DNA from: Chloroflexota bacterium | Lineage (GTDB): Bacteria > Chloroflexota > Dormibacteria > Dormibacterales > Dormibacteraceae | Direction: 5' to 3' | NCBI GenBank assembly: GCA_005881025.1 | Contig: VBFO01000109.1 | Span: 1 to 35,359, forward strand | DNA length: 35,359 bases | Shown here: positions 6,722 through 19,432 of the stretch, piece after piece | Layout: every line of letters starts with the position of its first letter | Numbering within the stretch: position 1 is the stretch's first letter | The notes under the pieces: model-generated | The model's database searches: none | The model's input: the letters and a program-made list of their open reading frames with translations, nothing else | Told to the model about the DNA's origin: nothing | Position numbers and translations under genes: made by a program

Positions 6722-8116
6722 ATGCCGTCAGGGGTCGACCTGGTCATCTTCGGAGCGTCGGGCGATCTCTCGCGACGCAAGATCCTGCCGTCGCTGAGGC
6801 ACCTGGCCGCGCGCAACGGCACGGGGCTCCGCGTCATCGGGGCGGGACGCAGCAGCCCGTCGCAGCAGGAGTTCCGCGACCTGGTCAACGCGTCGAGCGG
6901 GAGCAGCGAGCTCGCATCGACCGCCGAATGGGTTCAGCTCAACTACAAGGACCCCGCCAGCTTCGCACCCGTCAAGTCGTTGATCGACGGCGGCGGAACC
7001 GCGATCTTCTACCTCGCCACGCCGCCCGAGACCTTCTCCGACATCCTTGGAGCGGTCGGACACTCCGGCATGGCGACGAAGGGAGATCCCTCGCGCCGGA
7101 TCGTGGTCGAGAAGCCGCTCGGCCACGACCTCGCATCCGCGCGAAAGCTCAACCTTCAGCTCGCAGCCTCGTTCGACGAGGAGCAGATCTTCCGCATCGA
7201 TCACTACCTCGCCAAGGACACCGTCCAGAACGTGCTCGCGCTGAGGTTCTCGAACTCGCTTTTCGAGCCGGTGTGGAACCGCAACCTGGTCGAGACAATC
7301 CTCATCACCGCGGCCGAGGAGGAGGGCATCGGCACCCGCGCCGGCTACTACGACCACATCGGCGCTGTTCGCGACATGATCCAGAACCACGTCCTTCAGC
7401 TGCTTGCGCTCGTGACGATGGAGCCGCCCACCACCTTCGACGCCGACTACATCCGGCGCGCGAAGCGTGCAGCGCTGCGTGCAATGTCGCCGCTGGATCC
7501 GAGCCTGGCCGTGCGCGGGCAGTACGAGGGATACCTCGATGAGAAGGGCGTCTCCCCCGAGTCAACGCGAGAGACCTACGCCGCGGCGCGCGTGTCGATT
7601 GAGAACTGGCGCTGGGATGGCGTGCCCATCTTTGTGCGCAGCGGCAAAGCGCTCAAGCGTCGCGCCACGGAGATCGTCATCAAGCTGAGAGATGCGCCCA
7701 TGCTGCGGATCGGCGGCCGGAGGCAGCGCGGGATTCCGACCCTCATCGTGATCCGCATCCAGCCCGACGAAGGCATCACGCTGCGCATCGGTGCGAAGCG
7801 ACCTGGCGTGCGGTTCGAGATGGTGCCGGCGGGGATGAGACTCGACTACGCCCGCCTCACACGCACTGCGCTGCCGGATGCTTACGAGAACGTCCTCAGC
7901 GAGGTGCTCGCGGGCGGCCACTCCGCATTTCCGGGCGGCGAGGAGATCGAGCTTTCCTGGGAGATCGTCGACTCTCTCCTCAAGGCATGGGAATCAGAGG
8001 GACATCCCGAGCCGTATCAGGTCGGGTCGTGGGGACCGCAGGCCGCGGACGACCTGGTCGCCAAGGGGGGCGGCGGCCGCTGGATCATCAGCGGCGACGA
8101 ACCGGGCACGGCGTAA
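6722..8116 (+). CDS. zwf: Glucose-6-phosphate dehydrogenase
   Basis: This is the first enzyme of the oxidative pentose-phosphate pathway, oxidising glucose 6-phosphate to 6-phosphogluconolactone with NAD(P)+. The 464-aa protein begins with the nucleotide-binding stretch VIFGASGDLSRRKILPSL. It carries VVEKPLGHD and the catalytic signature R158-I-D-H161-Y-L-A-K165. This is followed by NVLALRFSNSLFEPVWNR and the substrate-binding region around GYYDHIGAVRDMIQNHVLQ. The C-terminal half contains VPIFVRSGKALKRRATEI. The ATG at 6722 starts exactly at the homologous N-terminus. A longer open frame back to 5978 reads through the RDD gene and is discarded. A perfect hairpin follows the stop directly. 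Confidence 0.97.
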   Translation: MPSGVDLVIFGASGDLSRRKILPSLRHLAARNGTGLRVIGAGRSSPSQQEFRDLVNASSGSSELASTAEWVQLNYKDPASFAPVKSLIDGGGTAIFYLATPPETFSDILGAVGHSGMATKGDPSRRIVVEKPLGHDLASARKLNLQLAASFDEEQIFRIDHYLAKDTVQNVLALRFSNSLFEPVWNRNLVETILITAAEEEGIGTRAGYYDHIGAVRDMIQNHVLQLLALVTMEPPTTFDADYIRRAKRAALRAMSPLDPSLAVRGQYEGYLDEKGVSPESTRETYAAARVSIENWRWDGVPIFVRSGKALKRRATEIVIKLRDAPMLRIGGRRQRGIPTLIVIRIQPDEGITLRIGAKRPGVRFEMVPAGMRLDYARLTRTALPDAYENVLSEVLAGGHSAFPGGEEIELSWEIVDSLLKAWESEGHPEPYQVGSWGPQAADDLVAKGGGGRWIISGDEPGTA

Positions 8117-8118
8117 AT

Positions 8119-8149
8119 ATGAGAGGAAACCCGGATGGTTTCCTCTCAT
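8119..8149 (+). terminator. Hairpin directly after zwf
   Basis: A perfect 12-bp stem (ATGAGAGGAAAC paired with GTTTCCTCTCAT) with a 7-nt loop starts three bases after the zwf stop codon. No T-tract follows on the plus strand, so it may act as a Rho-independent element of the U-tract-less type or as a 3'-end stabilising hairpin. Confidence 0.6.
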
Positions 8150-8248
8150 CGCCGGGCGCTCCGCGCCGGGCTGCTCTCCTTCCGGTGTAAGGATCGGATT
8201 GTTTGAAACTCACTCCCGGCGACGACTGGGAGAGGAAGAAACAAAGAA

Positions 8249-8271
8249 GCGGCTGGGTTAAACCCAGCCGC
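8249..8271 (-). terminator. Second (distal) terminator for the minus-strand membrane protein
   Basis: A perfect 10-bp GC-rich stem (GCGGCTGGGT with ACCCAGCCGC) has a 3-nt loop. On the minus strand it is followed by TTCTTTGTTTCTT, a T-rich tract, as expected for an intrinsic terminator. It lies about 23 nt beyond the proximal terminator. Confidence 0.65.
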
Positions 8272-8293
8272 CCCCGCAACGTCAGAAATAAAG

Positions 8294-8320
8294 AAAGGGC
8301 AGCCGCGGCGGCTGCCCTTT
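8294..8320 (-). terminator. Rho-independent terminator of the 8335-8742 gene
   Basis: A perfect 12-bp stem (AAAGGGCAGCCG with CGGCTGCCCTTT) has a 3-nt loop. On the minus strand it is followed by CTTTATTTCT and lies 14 nt after the stop codon of the membrane protein gene. This is the best classical intrinsic terminator in the window. Confidence 0.85.
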
Positions 8321-8334
8321 AGAGAGTCGTTTGG

Positions 8335-8742
8335 TTACGCGCGGGCCTTCACGCCCCCGCCGGTCTTCATGCCGCCAGCGCTCATCCAGAGCTCGGCCTT
8401 GTTCGGGTACAGCCACAGGATCAAGCCGCCGACGATGATCGCGATCAAGAAGGCGACGATGTCGAAACGCGCCAGCGCGATCTGATCAGCAATCTGGTAG
8501 ACGATCTCGAGGATCGAGTAGAGGACCAGAGCGCGGACCCAGCTGACGTTGCCTTCGGGGTCGAAGCCCGCGATGAGGAGCCCCGTTCCGAAAGCGATGC
8601 CCGCGACAGACCCGGTGACCCCGATGTACTGGTCGAATGGGAAGAAGCTCCCACCGACGAAGCCGTACGCCGATCCGAAAACGAGTAGAACGCCCATGAA
8701 CCACATCAGAAGCTTCAACGCCAGGGGATTCCACTTAGACAC
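8335..8742 (-). CDS. Small polytopic membrane protein of unknown function
   Basis: A 135-aa protein with about four hydrophobic helices: LMWFMGVLLVFGSAYGFVGG, the stretch around VTGSVAGIAFGTGLLIAGF, the stretch around VRALVLYSILEIVYQIA, and IVAFLIAIIVGGLILWLY. A short polar tail (AGGMKTGGGVKARA) follows. The start is GTG at 8742, preceded on the minus strand by AGAGGAG with 7 nt spacing. It is a single-gene unit with two tandem terminators downstream. I do not recognise the family. Confidence 0.8.
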   Translation of the reverse strand: MSKWNPLALKLLMWFMGVLLVFGSAYGFVGGSFFPFDQYIGVTGSVAGIAFGTGLLIAGFDPEGNVSWVRALVLYSILEIVYQIADQIALARFDIVAFLIAIIVGGLILWLYPNKAELWMSAGGMKTGGGVKARA

Positions 8743-8876
8743 GAGCAGGCTCCTCTCGACCGCATAAAGGTTGGAAATTTTTCATCGAGTCCGCGGTCTT
8801 TGCAGTGCCTCTTGTACACGGAATGCACGGTTCTTGCAACACAAAAGCGCACATAAACTTGGACGCGAACTCGATC

Positions 8877-10067
8877 TCAGCCGATCGGAACGCCGCCTTT
8901 CCACACCTGCCGCGGCGCCAGGCCGAACGCCCAAGCGAACGCGCCCTCGTGCTCTGCGTCCCACAACACGAGGTCGGCCAGAAGCGATCGCGTGACGCTG
9001 CCGCGGTCGGCGAGCGCCAGTGATTGAGCTCCCCCCACCGTGGCCGCGAGCAGCGCCTGGCCCGCGGACATCTTGAAAACGCTGACCGCGAGCGCGACCA
9101 CCAGGCTCATGCTCGTGATCCCGCTTGTGCCCGGGTTGTGATCGGTTCCCAGCGCGATCACGGCGCCGGCCTCCATCAGCTGCTTGACCGGGGGCAGCTT
9201 ACCCATTGACAGCGCGGTCACGGGCGCAAGCGTTGCGACGACACCCGCGCGAGCCAGTGCGCGAGCGTCGTTGCGGTCGGCGAACAGCAGATGATCGGCC
9301 GACGCTGCGTGCAGCTCGGCCGCCAGCCGGGATCCACCTGTACGCGCCAGCTCATCCGCGTGGATGCGCGGGATGAGCTTCGCGTCGACTGCGGATTTCA
9401 GGATCTTGCGCGACTGCGGAATCGTGAAGTAGCCGCGATCGCAGAACACATCGCAGAAGCGAGCGCCGGCCGCTTGCGCATCAGCACACCACGTGGCGAC
9501 GCCCGCGGAGTAGGACGCGAGGCTGCTGCCGCGATCCGGCGGCACTGCATGCGCTGCGAGGAAGGTCACCTCCACACGCGGCAGGTCTGCGCGCTCGCTC
9601 AGCCTGCGCAGGATGCGCACCGCGGCCAGCTCGCCCTCGCGAGTCAGGTGATAGCCGGTCTTGGCTTCGATGGTGGTGGCGCCGCCGTCGAACCACAACG
9701 CCAGCCTCGCCGCCGCCGCTGACTCCAGCCTGGACACCTGCTCCGCGCGCGTGCTCTTCACAGTGGCTCTGATGCCGCCGCCCGCCTTGGCGATCTCTGT
9801 GTAAGTGGCGCCTGCGCTCCGCATCGCCAGCTCGGCCATGCGATCACCCGCGTAAAGGGGATGGCTGTGCGCGTCGATGAGGCCGGCGGTGACCAGCCCG
9901 CCGCCGCAGTCGTAGTCCTCGGTGACGGAGTCCATGAGCACGTGCGGCTCGGAACCCTCGTGGCCGCGCCACACTATGCGGTCGCCCTCGAAGATGACGG
10001 CGGCTCCAGGGATGACGCCCTCGTCGCCACCTGTAAAGAGCCGGCCGATGTTGTAAAGCCTTCTCAT
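8877..10067 (-). CDS. hutI: Imidazolonepropionase
   Basis: HutI hydrolyses 4-imidazolone-5-propanoate to N-formimino-L-glutamate, the third step of histidine breakdown. The 396-aa protein has amidohydrolase hallmarks. DAHSHPLYAGDR supplies the HxH metal ligands. AKAGGGIRATVKSTR, EAKTGYHL and the HAVP motif form the substrate pocket. IHADEL carries a further metal His, and LGTDHNPGTS carries the catalytic Asp. The ATG at 10067 overlaps the hutF stop by 4 nt (ATGA). It is the last gene of the long minus-strand block, and no terminator is obvious in the 134 nt that follow. Confidence 0.95.
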   Translation of the reverse strand: MRRLYNIGRLFTGGDEGVIPGAAVIFEGDRIVWRGHEGSEPHVLMDSVTEDYDCGGGLVTAGLIDAHSHPLYAGDRMAELAMRSAGATYTEIAKAGGGIRATVKSTRAEQVSRLESAAAARLALWFDGGATTIEAKTGYHLTREGELAAVRILRRLSERADLPRVEVTFLAAHAVPPDRGSSLASYSAGVATWCADAQAAGARFCDVFCDRGYFTIPQSRKILKSAVDAKLIPRIHADELARTGGSRLAAELHAASADHLLFADRNDARALARAGVVATLAPVTALSMGKLPPVKQLMEAGAVIALGTDHNPGTSGITSMSLVVALAVSVFKMSAGQALLAATVGGAQSLALADRGSVTRSLLADLVLWDAEHEGAFAWAFGLAPRQVWKGGVPIG

Positions 10068-11293
10068 CCGACTACAGCCCTGCCGCCCACCACTACGTGG
10101 GTGATGTCCCTCGCCGAGCAGCAGAAGATGAGATAACCGAGGCCAAGTCCGCGCCACTCGGTCCTCGGCGGCTGCACGGTGGCGAAGTCGGCCAGCTGGC
10201 CGCGACGGATCTCGCCCGCCTCCCACCCCAGGGCTCGCATGCCGCCGGCGGTGGCGGCCTCCAGCAAAGCCTCCGGAGGGTGGATCACCCGGCGCCCGCT
10301 GGCACGTCGCTGGTCCAGCTCCAGCGCGCGGGCCTCCTCGAGGACGTCGATCACCGCGTTCGAGTCACTGCCCAGGCAGAGCAGGCTGCCGGCCTCCGCG
10401 AGGTTCCGAAGCGGGCCGACGCGGTCGCCAAGGTCACGCTCTGTGGTCGGGCTGGCGCAGATGGTGACGCGGTGCGACCCGAGCAGGCTGACGTCGTGGT
10501 CGTTGACATGGATCGCATGGATGGCGGTCAGGTCAGGGCCAAGGATACCCTCGCGCTCCAATAGCTCAGCCGGCGTACAGCCCTCGATGGCCAGGCATTC
10601 GTCGACCTCGGCCGGCTGCTCGGCCAGGTGTATGTGAAGCGGCGCCTTGCGCTGCCGTGCCCACGCGGCCACCACGCGCATCGAGGCCGGGTCAACAGCC
10701 CTGACGCTGTGGATGGCGGCGCCGATCCGGACCCCGTCGCCGCCGCGCAGCTCCTCCACGCGAGCCGCCCAGCGCTCGACATCACCGTCCGAGAACGAAC
10801 GCTGGATGCCCTCGAGCGGGCGGCCGTCGACGCCACCGCGCAGGTAGCACGCATCGAGCAGCGTGATGCGGATCCCTTCCGCGGTCGCGGCCTCGATGAG
10901 CGCCTCACCCAGGTCGTTGCCGTAGCGGTGCAGGTAGTGAAACTCGCCGACCGCGGTGATGCCCGCGTGGAGCATCTCCCGGAAGACTGTGCGCGCGTAA
11001 TCGAAGTAGCTCGGCCGGTCCCAGCCCTGCGCCGCGTCGAACATCTGACGCCGCCATTCCCAGAAGTCGGCGCCGCCCGCCTCGGTGCGTCCACGCAGCG
11101 ACTCCTGGAACGCATGGCTGTGCACGTTTGCAAGCCCGGGGAAGGTGAAGCCCTTGAGGTGCCGGGCCCCGGCGGGTGGATTCGCGTCCTCGGTGACGGA
11201 CTTGATGCGCCCGTCTTCGACCTCGATGAGGACGTCGGTCGCGACGTGGCCGAGCCATGCGTAGTCCGCGTGCCAGAGCCCGGAGCCTCGCAT
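10064..11293 (-). CDS. hutF: Formimidoylglutamate deiminase
   Basis: HutF deaminates N-formimino-L-glutamate to N-formyl-L-glutamate and ammonia, the five-step branch of the Hut pathway. Amidohydrolase motifs are clear: FPGLANVHSHAFQESLRGR (HxH plus the HutF-typical AFQ), GEFHYLHR, DACYLRGG, HIHLAEQPAEVDEC, IHAIHVNDHD and LGSDSNAVID with the catalytic Asp. The length of 409 aa is a little shorter than many HutF proteins. The gene starts with ATG 9 nt after hutU. Choosing HutF implies a need for HutG (N-formylglutamate amidohydrolase), which is not in the window. Confidence 0.93.
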   Translation of the reverse strand: MRGSGLWHADYAWLGHVATDVLIEVEDGRIKSVTEDANPPAGARHLKGFTFPGLANVHSHAFQESLRGRTEAGGADFWEWRRQMFDAAQGWDRPSYFDYARTVFREMLHAGITAVGEFHYLHRYGNDLGEALIEAATAEGIRITLLDACYLRGGVDGRPLEGIQRSFSDGDVERWAARVEELRGGDGVRIGAAIHSVRAVDPASMRVVAAWARQRKAPLHIHLAEQPAEVDECLAIEGCTPAELLEREGILGPDLTAIHAIHVNDHDVSLLGSHRVTICASPTTERDLGDRVGPLRNLAEAGSLLCLGSDSNAVIDVLEEARALELDQRRASGRRVIHPPEALLEAATAGGMRALGWEAGEIRRGQLADFATVQPPRTEWRGLGLGYLIFCCSARDITHVVVGGRAVVG

Positions 11294-11302
11294 CTGCTTT
11301 GC

Positions 11303-12945
<1,643 letters not shown>

Positions 12946-12949
<4 letters not shown>

Positions 12950-14478
12950 CTCAGCCGGCCGACCACCTTCTCGGCCGCCTCGACGACGGCGCCGGTGCGG
13001 ATCAGAGCCGCGGCCGCCGCCAGCTCAGGCGAGACCACGCGGTCGGGTCCGGGGCCCTTGACGTCACGCCTGAGCAGGGTGCGCACGGCGGCTGTGCCGG
13101 GTGCGGGCTTGAGAGGCGCGCGCAGATCGAGCGCTCGCGCCGACGCCAGCAGCTCGACGGCCAGGATCTGCGTCAGGTTGTCGATGACCGAGCGGAGCTT
13201 TAGCGCTGCGCCCCAGCCCATCGACACGTGGTCCTCCTGCATGCCCGAGGTCGGGATCGAGTCGACGCTCGCCGGCGCGGCCAGCCGCCGGTTCTCGGCC
13301 ACGAGCGCCGCTGCCGTGTACTGGGCCACCATCATCCCCGAGTTGACTCCCGGCTCCTCGGCGAGGAAAGGAGGCAGGCCTTCCGAGCGGTGCGGGTCCA
13401 GCATGCGGTCCACCCTGCGCTCGGAGATCGCACCCACCTCGGCAGCCGCGATGGCCAGGAAGTCGGCGGCGAATGCGAGCGGCTCGCCGTGAAAATTGCC
13501 TGTCGACTCGACGCTGCCGTTCTCGAGCACCACGGGGTTGTCGACGGCAGACGAAAGCTCGACCGATGCGATTCCGCGGGCGAAACCGAGCGTGTCTCGC
13601 GCCGCGCCCGCCACCTGCGGGCTGCAGCGGATCGAGTACGAATCCTGCACCGCGTGGCGCGAGCTGCGATGCGATCCGACGATCTCTGAATCGCTGAGCA
13701 GCGCGAAGAGGTTGGCTGCGCTTGCGACCTGGCCGGGATGTGGGCGGATCTCATGGAGGTGGGCCTGGAACGCGCGATCGGTGCCCAACAGCGCCTCGAC
13801 CGACATCGCCGCGGTGACGTCGGCGGTTCGGAACAGCAGCTCGGCGTCCGCGCACGCAAGGGCGAGCATGCCGAGCATGCCGTCGGTGCCGTTGATGAGC
13901 GCCAGCCCTTCCTTGGTCTCGAGCTTCAAGGGTTTCAGCCCTGCGGCCTTGAGCGCCGCGGCAGCAGGTATAGCGCCGCCTTCGCCGGCAACTACCTCGC
14001 CCTCGCCGACCAGTGCGAGGGACATGTGTGCCAGCGGCGCGAGGTCGCCGCTGCAGCCCACGGATCCGTATCGCGGGACGACCGGCGTGAGCTCCGCGTT
14101 GAGGGCCGCGACCAGGGCTTCCGCCACCGCCGGCCGCACGCCGGAGAGTCCCATCGACAGCGTGCGCGCGCGCAGGAGCATCATCGCCCGCACGACCTCG
14201 ACATCCACCGGCGGGCCCACGCCCGCGGCGTGAGAGCGGATGAGCGCCAGCTGCAGCTCGGGCTGCCGGAGCGGAGCCACACGCGTTCCGGCCAGGGCGC
14301 CGAATCCCGTCGAGACCCCGTAGACCGGTTCGCGCGACGTGGAGGCTCGCTCCGCGCGGGTGCGGCTCCGCTCCATCTTCGTGCGTGCGGCCTCGCTCAG
14401 GACGACCTTCTCGTGGTGCCTGGCGACTGCGACCACCTGCTCCTCGGCCAGCCCGACGCCTCGCAGGGTGACAGTCAC
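12946..14478 (-). CDS. hutH: Histidine ammonia-lyase with a Cys-Ser-Gly cofactor triad
   Basis: HutH removes ammonia from histidine to give urocanate. The 510-aa protein shows Y53 in VYGVSTGFG, the MIO loop [37 protein letters not shown], the stretch [15 protein letters not shown], and QEDHVSMG. The cofactor triad occupies residues 142-144, the same numbers as in Pseudomonas HutH. However, it reads Cys142-Ser143-Gly144 instead of Ala-Ser-Gly; the Cys codon is at 14055-14053. All else looks functional, so the MIO ring may form with a cysteine-derived side chain. The start is GTG at 14478, 11 nt after the alkD-like stop, which places hut inside a longer operon. Confidence 0.95.
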
Positions 14479-14489
14479 GTCCCCGAACC

Positions 14490-15185
14490 CTAGCGCAACG
14501 CAGTCGGCACGTTTTTGAGGGCTTCCCGCCGGCTGAGCCCGCTCAAAAGGTGCTCATGCTCGCGCACGTAGCGCGCGACCTCTGAAGGGTCGGTCCACGC
14601 GTACGCGCGCAAGGCCCAACCGATGGCCTTGCGGATGAAGAACCTGCGATCGGCTAGGTTGGGATCGATGTTCGCGTAGAGCAGCGCCAGATCGGTCTGG
14701 CCCTTGAACGATATCTGGCAGATGATCGAGACGCGCCGCTTCCACATGTTCTCGTCGGTGCTCCAGGCCCGCATCTCAGGTTTCATCTGTGCCGGGAATG
14801 AACGCAGCATCTGCCCGACCAGGTGCGCCACCTCGTCGACGTAGTCCCACCATGCGCCAGTGGTGATCATCTCTTCGAACGCCGGCAGCGACTCGGGTGT
14901 GCGGCAGTGCACGAATCGCTTGTCGGCGGCGAGCATGAGCGCCGCGTAGCGCTCCTCACGAAATGTTGCATGCCTCCAGATCGTGAGCACCGCCTCCTGC
15001 CAGTGCCGGCATGACGCGTAGCGCTCATCGGCGAAGACGCGCCGGCTGATCGCTCGCACCTGCGGCTGCTTCAGCCCGTGGTACGGCATGACCGACTTCA
15101 TGTATGCCTGCATGCCCGGCGCTCGAGATGCGTCGGCTTCTGTTTGCATCTGAGCGCGCAGCCGGACGAGAAGGGCTTCGGTCAC
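14490..15185 (-). CDS. AlkD-like DNA alkylation repair protein
   Basis: A 231-aa all-helical HEAT-like protein of the AlkD family, which excises alkylated bases. Family landmarks are MPYHGLKQPQVRAISRRVF near the N-terminus, TTGAWWDYVDEVAHLVGQ (with the Trp and Asp expected at the lesion), ENMWKRRVSIICQ, and DRRFFIRKAIGWALRAYAW towards the end. The GTG start at 15185 overlaps the stop of the SixA-like gene by 4 nt. Its place between polyphosphate-linked genes and hut is not explained by known function. Confidence 0.88.
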   Translation of the reverse strand: MTEALLVRLRAQMQTEADASRAPGMQAYMKSVMPYHGLKQPQVRAISRRVFADERYASCRHWQEAVLTIWRHATFREERYAALMLAADKRFVHCRTPESLPAFEEMITTGAWWDYVDEVAHLVGQMLRSFPAQMKPEMRAWSTDENMWKRRVSIICQISFKGQTDLALLYANIDPNLADRRFFIRKAIGWALRAYAWTDPSEVARYVREHEHLLSGLSRREALKNVPTALR

Positions 15186-15694
15186 GGGGCCGGAATGTAG
15201 CGTGCGCGCACCGGAGATCCCTTCTCCACGTCGACAACCCAGGTGGAGCCCTTCTCGAACTGCTCCTCGAACCTGGCCAGCACCTGGCGCTTGACCAGGT
15301 CCTCCACGAGCTCCCACACGATGTCGCCATGTGTGGAGAGAACGGCGTGCTCGAGCTTTTTGTCCTGGAAGAGCTCATACGCTTTCAGGCCCTGCCCCTC
15401 GGCGAGGATCGGGTTCTGCACCACCTCCAGCCGGCGCGCACGTGCAAGCGGCTTGACGGTCTCGATGCAGCGCAGGTACGGGCTGCTCAGGACGTGGGTG
15501 ATGGGCAAGTCCGAAAACAGGTCCACCAGCTCGTCAGCCTGCTTGAGGCCTTTCTTGCTGAGCGGCCGCTTGCGATCGTCACCGCTCCAGTGGCTGCGGC
15601 TCCCGGCCTTCGCGTGCCGGATGAAATAGAAAGTGCTCAGGGCATCCAGCTTCTCAACGATTTGCGGTTCAGGTTGTTCCAGACCTTTGGCCAT
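15182..15694 (-). CDS. SixA-type histidine phosphatase
   Basis: A 170-aa member of the histidine phosphatase (phosphoglycerate-mutase-like) superfamily, closest in layout to SixA. It has FYFIRHAKAG with the nucleophilic His in RHA, RPLSKKGLKQADELVDLF, LSSPYLRCIETVKPL, and STHGD with the second catalytic His. The ATG at 15694 starts 58 nt inside the preceding CYTH/CHAD gene. A CTG overlapping its stop would be the tighter but rarer start, since homology begins near TFYFIRH. SixA, CHAD and CYTH proteins are often neighbours, and all act on phosphate compounds. Confidence 0.85.
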   Translation of the reverse strand: MAKGLEQPEPQIVEKLDALSTFYFIRHAKAGSRSHWSGDDRKRPLSKKGLKQADELVDLFSDLPITHVLSSPYLRCIETVKPLARARRLEVVQNPILAEGQGLKAYELFQDKKLEHAVLSTHGDIVWELVEDLVKRQVLARFEEQFEKGSTWVVDVEKGSPVRARYIPAP

Positions 15695-17154
15695 TTCGCG
15701 CGCGCGTCGGCCGCGGCCACATGCTCCATCGCGATGAGCTCGCCCGCCGCGAATGCACGCCGGCCGCTCACCTTCGCCCCGCGCAGCCATGCCTGCGCGG
15801 TGACGCTGTCCTGGTGCTCGCCCAGCACCGTCTGCAGCCGCGCTGCCGCCTTCGCAAAGGCGGCAGCAGCAGCGCCCGCGACCGGCGCCACGGCCTCCGC
15901 CGCGTAGCGTGCGCGCTTGGCCAGGATGCGGATCCGGTGAAGCTCCGGATCCGTCGCATGGTCGGGCAGCTGTCGGATCGCCGACCGCAGCCGCTTCCAC
16001 GGACCCGTGGCCAGAAGCGGCAGGGTGCCGACCCCGGCCAGGTCGGCGTCGGGGAGAGTGGCGGGATTGAGAGCCGCCCCGACCAGGCGCTCGAGGAGCT
16101 CGACGTATCGCTCCGAGTCAAGGTCGGCCATCAGCTTCTTGCGCAGGTCTGAGATCTCCTTCTCGAGGATCGCCAGCAGCGAGGCGGCTGCCCGATGGTC
16201 ATGCTCGGGCAGCCCTTTGGCACGCTCACGCAGGCGCTCGAGCAGCACCTCGCGGTCCCGCACCGCGCCGAGAGCGAGGCCCAGCCAGCCGAGCTCGGTG
16301 CGGAGGGGATCGATCCATTCCGGGTCGAGCAGCGGGGCGAAGGTGCGCAGGTGCGAGCGCAGCTTGCGTGTGGCGACGCGAGCCTGGTGAATCGCCTCAG
16401 GGTCGCCGCTGGTGCGGACCAACGGGTCGTGGCGCAGGAGCGCGGCCACCGAGTCGGCGAGCACGTTCTTGATCACCTCACGCGCCGGCGAGTCCGCCAG
16501 CACCTTGCCCGGCGCCACCTCCGGCGGCTCGAGCGCACGCGGTCCCAGCGCCCTGATGTGCTTGGGCGTGGGGTCGGGTGCGCCCGCACCGGCGCTGCGG
16601 AGCCGGCTGACCAGGGGATCTAGAACGGAACCGGGCCGGCCATTGGCGTCCTGGGCCGGATGCGCTTCCGGCACCTCGACCTCGATCTCCCGAAATCGCG
16701 TCGCCACGCGGCGTCCGTCGCGCACCGAAACCTCGTCGTCGACCACCTCGGCCAGGCGATGGCCCGACGGGTCGGTGAGGCGAACGCGCCGCCGGATGGT
16801 CGAAAGGCGCGCCACGGGCACCAGCGAGCTGCGGCGGACGAGGGCCCGAACCACCGCCAGCGCGGCGTCGGGTGGTTTCTTCGGCCCACCCGCATACGTC
16901 AGCTCGCTGCGCTCCAGCACCGCGCTCGCGACTCCAGCACCAGGCTGCGGTGCGAGCTTCAACGTCCAGCCTTCACCGGCTCGATGACGGAGCGAGACGC
17001 CCCATCGCGCGAGGCGCAGGTCTGGCGTGTCGTGATAGACCGTCTCCAGGCGCAGCACCTCCGGTGCGCCGGCAACGGCGCCGTCCACCACGCCCCCCAG
17101 ATCTGGGAGGTGGAATGCAGGGCCCGCCCCTAGCTTGACCTCACGTTCGAGCAT
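15637..17154 (-). CDS. CYTH-CHAD domain protein
   Basis: A 505-aa fusion. The N-terminal CYTH (triphosphate tunnel) domain begins with E3-R-E5-V-K7, the ExExK signature, and continues through YHDTPDLRLARWGVSLRHR and WTLKLAP to FREIEVEV. The C-terminal CHAD domain, from about residue 225, has conserved His/Arg/Lys helices: IHQARVATRKLRSHLR, VRDREVLLERLRERAKG, LHRIRILAKRARYAAEAV and TVLGEHQDS. CHAD domains bind polyphosphate through this positive surface, and CYTH enzymes hydrolyse triphosphates. The gene follows ppk1 by 5 nt, a context that fits polyphosphate binding or turnover. The true enzymatic activity is unproven. Confidence 0.92.
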   Translation of the reverse strand: MLEREVKLGAGPAFHLPDLGGVVDGAVAGAPEVLRLETVYHDTPDLRLARWGVSLRHRAGEGWTLKLAPQPGAGVASAVLERSELTYAGGPKKPPDAALAVVRALVRRSSLVPVARLSTIRRRVRLTDPSGHRLAEVVDDEVSVRDGRRVATRFREIEVEVPEAHPAQDANGRPGSVLDPLVSRLRSAGAGAPDPTPKHIRALGPRALEPPEVAPGKVLADSPAREVIKNVLADSVAALLRHDPLVRTSGDPEAIHQARVATRKLRSHLRTFAPLLDPEWIDPLRTELGWLGLALGAVRDREVLLERLRERAKGLPEHDHRAAASLLAILEKEISDLRKKLMADLDSERYVELLERLVGAALNPATLPDADLAGVGTLPLLATGPWKRLRSAIRQLPDHATDPELHRIRILAKRARYAAEAVAPVAGAAAAAFAKAAARLQTVLGEHQDSVTAQAWLRGAKVSGRRAFAAGELIAMEHVAAADARAKWPKVWNNLNRKSLRSWMP

Positions 17155-17159
17155 TCAGG

Positions 17160-19280
<2,121 letters not shown>

Positions 19281-19367
19281 GGACGCAAGATTACCGGGTG
19301 GGGGCGGGGCCTTGGCCCGCGGTTTAGCGATCTCGGGGCGAGCGCCTGTTCGGGCCCTGTATGAGCG

Positions 19368-19394
19368 CCCCAGGGGCAGCCTATGCCCCTGGGG
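19368..19394 (-). terminator. Strong hairpin after the flp gene
   Basis: A perfect 11-bp stem (CCCCAGGGGCA with TGCCCCTGGGG) with a 5-nt loop lies about 40 nt downstream of the Flp stop on the minus strand. There is no T-tract on the minus strand, so terminator function is plausible but not shown. It may also separate flp from ppk1. Confidence 0.55.
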
Positions 19395-19432
19395 TTAAGC
19401 ATCCGAACGAGGTCAAACGACTGCTGTTCGCC

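Noticed and set aside
8150-8190. GC-rich partial repeat after the first zwf hairpin
   Set aside because: The two halves are direct-repeat-like and do not pair cleanly, so I do not call a stem.
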